Shown: one piece after another, positions 63,191 to 64,000 of the stretch | How the letters are laid out: each line of letters begins with the position of its first letter | Numbering within the stretch: the stretch's first letter is position 1 | Source of the DNA: Halobacteriales archaeon QS_4_70_19 | Lineage (GTDB): Archaea > Halobacteriota > Halobacteria > Halobacteriales > Haloarculaceae | Length of the DNA: 64,000 nt | Direction: 5' to 3' | Assembly (NCBI GenBank): GCA_003020985.1 | Contig: PXRM01000017.1 | Span: 37,112 to 101,111 of the forward strand | The notes under the pieces: generated by a model | Seen by the model: the letters and a program-made list of their open reading frames with translations, nothing else | The model's database searches: none | What the model was told of the DNA's origin: nothing | Program-made: the position numbers and the translations under genes

Positions 63191-63198
63191 TGTGGGGC

Positions 63199-63492
63199 GT
63201 GACGGGCCACTGCCCGCACTGCGGCGAGCCTGTCATGTTGGTGCCCATCAGCACCCTCGTCGCGGGAGAGCTTCAGGCCTGTCCCTGTGACGCCGAGCCG
63301 GAGCCGATCGGTCCCGAGGACTCCAGCTTCGAGCGGCATCCGTCGCGATTCACCGACCCGATCCAGTGGGCGGACGTCGAGCGTGCGGCGGGACTCGACG
63401 GCCCACTCGACGAGACCCATCTTCGCGCGCGTCGCGAGTACAGTGCCCGGTCCGCCGGCGAGACGAACGCGGCCTCGAACAGCAACCGATGA
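63199..63492 (+). CDS. Small zinc-binding protein, first gene after tRNA-Phe
   Basis: A 97-residue protein from the GTG at 63199. CPHCGEP near the start and ACPCDAEP near residue 30 make a Cys-x2-Cys plus Cys-x-Cys zinc site. The remainder is hydrophilic (ERHPSRFTDPIQWADVERAA and on), with no known domain. Its TGA overlaps an ATG (ATGA at 63489-63492) that begins a 29-base repeat also present at the start of the next gene. The layout suggests an operon with the VirB2-like gene. Confidence 0.55.
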   Translation: MTGHCPHCGEPVMLVPISTLVAGELQACPCDAEPEPIGPEDSSFERHPSRFTDPIQWADVERAAGLDGPLDETHLRARREYSARSAGETNAASNSNR

Positions 63493-63580
63493 CGGAGAAC
63501 ACCGACACCTCGACAGCGGCGGCCGATGTCCTCCGGAGATACGCTGCGACGGATGACGGAGAACACCGACACCTCGACAG
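63488..63580. repeat. 29-base direct repeat at a gene start
   Basis: The same 29 bases, from GATGACGGAG to CTCGACAG, occur at 63488-63516 and 63552-63580, separated by 35 other bases. Both copies begin with the same potential start codon and encode MTENTDTST. The first overlaps the stop of the upstream gene, the second opens the VirB2-like gene. Confidence 0.8.
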
Positions 63581-63963
63581 ACGCATCGCCCTCCATCAGC
63601 TCCCGGCTCGTTCGCACGCTTCCGATTCGCGGGGTCGCGCTGGCGCTCGTCGTCCTGGTCCTGTTCGTCGGACCGGCGGCAGCACAGTCCCCGGGAGAGG
63701 CGTTCTGCGAGACGGACATGGCCCAGACAATCCAGAACATCTTCACGCTTATTCAGTTCGGCGGGCCGCTGCTGGGCGGCGTGCTCGCGCTGGGTGCGAC
63801 CGTCACCCTGCCGTTCGTCCGGCGGTCGGACTGGAAGAAGGAGATGAAGGAGATCCGCAATCAGGGCCTGCTCTGGGGCGTCATCGTCGCTCCGCTGGGC
63901 ACCCAGATCATCGCCTTCATCCTGAACAACGTCGTCGCCGGAGGCAGCAGCTGTGGCTTCTGA
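63553..63963 (+). CDS. VirB2/TrbC-like small membrane protein
   Basis: A 136-residue protein. After a polar start (MTENTDTSTDASPSISS) comes a signal-like helix (GVALALVVLVLFVGPAAA) with a likely cleavage site AAAQS, then a short loop with one cysteine, a second helix (IQFGGPLLGGVLALGATVTL), a basic turn (VRRSDWKKEMKEI) and a third helix (GLLWGVIVAPLGTQIIAFIL). The end GGSSCGF has a second cysteine. Signal plus two helices joined by a basic turn is the layout of VirB2/TrbC pilins; sequence proof is missing. Its stop overlaps the next gene's start. Confidence 0.5.
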   Translation: MTENTDTSTDASPSISSRLVRTLPIRGVALALVVLVLFVGPAAAQSPGEAFCETDMAQTIQNIFTLIQFGGPLLGGVLALGATVTLPFVRRSDWKKEMKEIRNQGLLWGVIVAPLGTQIIAFILNNVVAGGSSCGF

Positions 63964-64000
63964 GGGACCCACGTCCCTCCCCGTCGCGCTCGCGTTCGCC
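63953..64000 (+). CDS. Next gene of the same operon, cut by the window end
   Basis: A GTG at 63953 overlaps the end of the VirB2-like gene and opens MASEGPTSLPVALAFA before the window stops. The tight overlap is the reason to call it. The product cannot be told from 16 residues. Confidence 0.4.
   Translation, partial: MASEGPTSLPVALAFA

Overview
The window is chromosomal DNA of an extremely halophilic archaeon (class Halobacteria). It is very GC-rich, the proteins are acidic, and archaeal or haloarchaeal marker genes are present: glycerol-1-phosphate dehydrogenase (egsA), ribosomal protein L15e, S12/S7 with an archaeal NusA, SecD/SecF, archaeal cytidylate kinase with a Cbf5/TruB-like pseudouridine synthase, an MfnA-type aspartate/tyrosine decarboxylase, and many small haloarchaeal membrane and zinc-finger proteins. 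Many genes have a TATA-like element about 25-30 nt before the start codon, as expected for leaderless archaeal transcripts. I cannot name genus or species.

Layout. 1-9.9 kb: an orphan protein with a decayed partial copy, argS, a CNNM/CBS protein, an NYN nuclease-like protein, a hairpin-rich spacer, a PUA protein, an amidase, egsA and a PhzF-like isomerase. 10-21 kb: two membrane-anchored arylsulfotransferase-like propeller proteins on opposite strands, a frame-broken ppsA, a lipoprotein, mfnA, an aldo/keto reductase, a hexapeptide acetyltransferase and a TrkA-like/Lrp-RAM pair. 21-28 kb: small regulators and membrane proteins, a KaiC/RecA-like DUF7504-type protein, tRNA-Pro, MscS, cmk-truB and two tandem HAD phosphatases. 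28-39 kb: secF-secD preceded by a possible leader peptide, an Nmad3-like protein, a cupin, a DICT-domain protein, tRNA-Gly, nadE, NfeD and an alcohol dehydrogenase. 39-48.5 kb: a Tat-exported glycosidase-like protein, zinc fingers, rpl15e, arsR-arsC, a decayed condensation-domain gene and sufS. 48.6-56.6 kb: nusA, a NarK-type transporter, a frame-broken receiver/GAF gene, rps12-rps7, a dadD-like deaminase, a low-complexity exported protein and ahcY. 57.4-58.7 kb: an AT-rich island with a decayed trypsin-like protease and an orphan membrane protein. 58.7-62.3 kb: a creatininase-family enzyme, a second hairpin array, an ABC exporter and a DUF192 protein. 62.5 kb to the end: tRNA-Val with a displaced copy of its 3' end, a mini zinc finger, tRNA-Phe, then an overlapping set of genes with a VirB2/TrbC-like small membrane protein that runs off the window.

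How genes work together. arsR-arsC is a metal-sensing and arsenate-detoxification pair. dadD-like plus ahcY fits recycling of S-adenosylmethionine by-products. cmk-truB and rps12-rps7 are compact information-processing operons. secF-secD form the archaeal translocation accessory complex. egsA starts archaeal lipid-backbone synthesis.

Most unusual features: (i) ppsA broken at the linker between its phosphohistidine and PEP-binding domains, with a ribosome-binding site and GTG at the break; (ii) two intergenic arrays of hairpins with unrelated arms but recurring purine triloop caps; (iii) att-like duplication of the tRNA-Val 3' end close to a possible mobile-element edge after tRNA-Phe; (iv) the AT-rich island with a protease fossil. 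Three separate frame breaks (ppsA, the condensation-like gene, the GAF gene) mean either real gene decay or indel errors in the assembly; sequence alone cannot decide.
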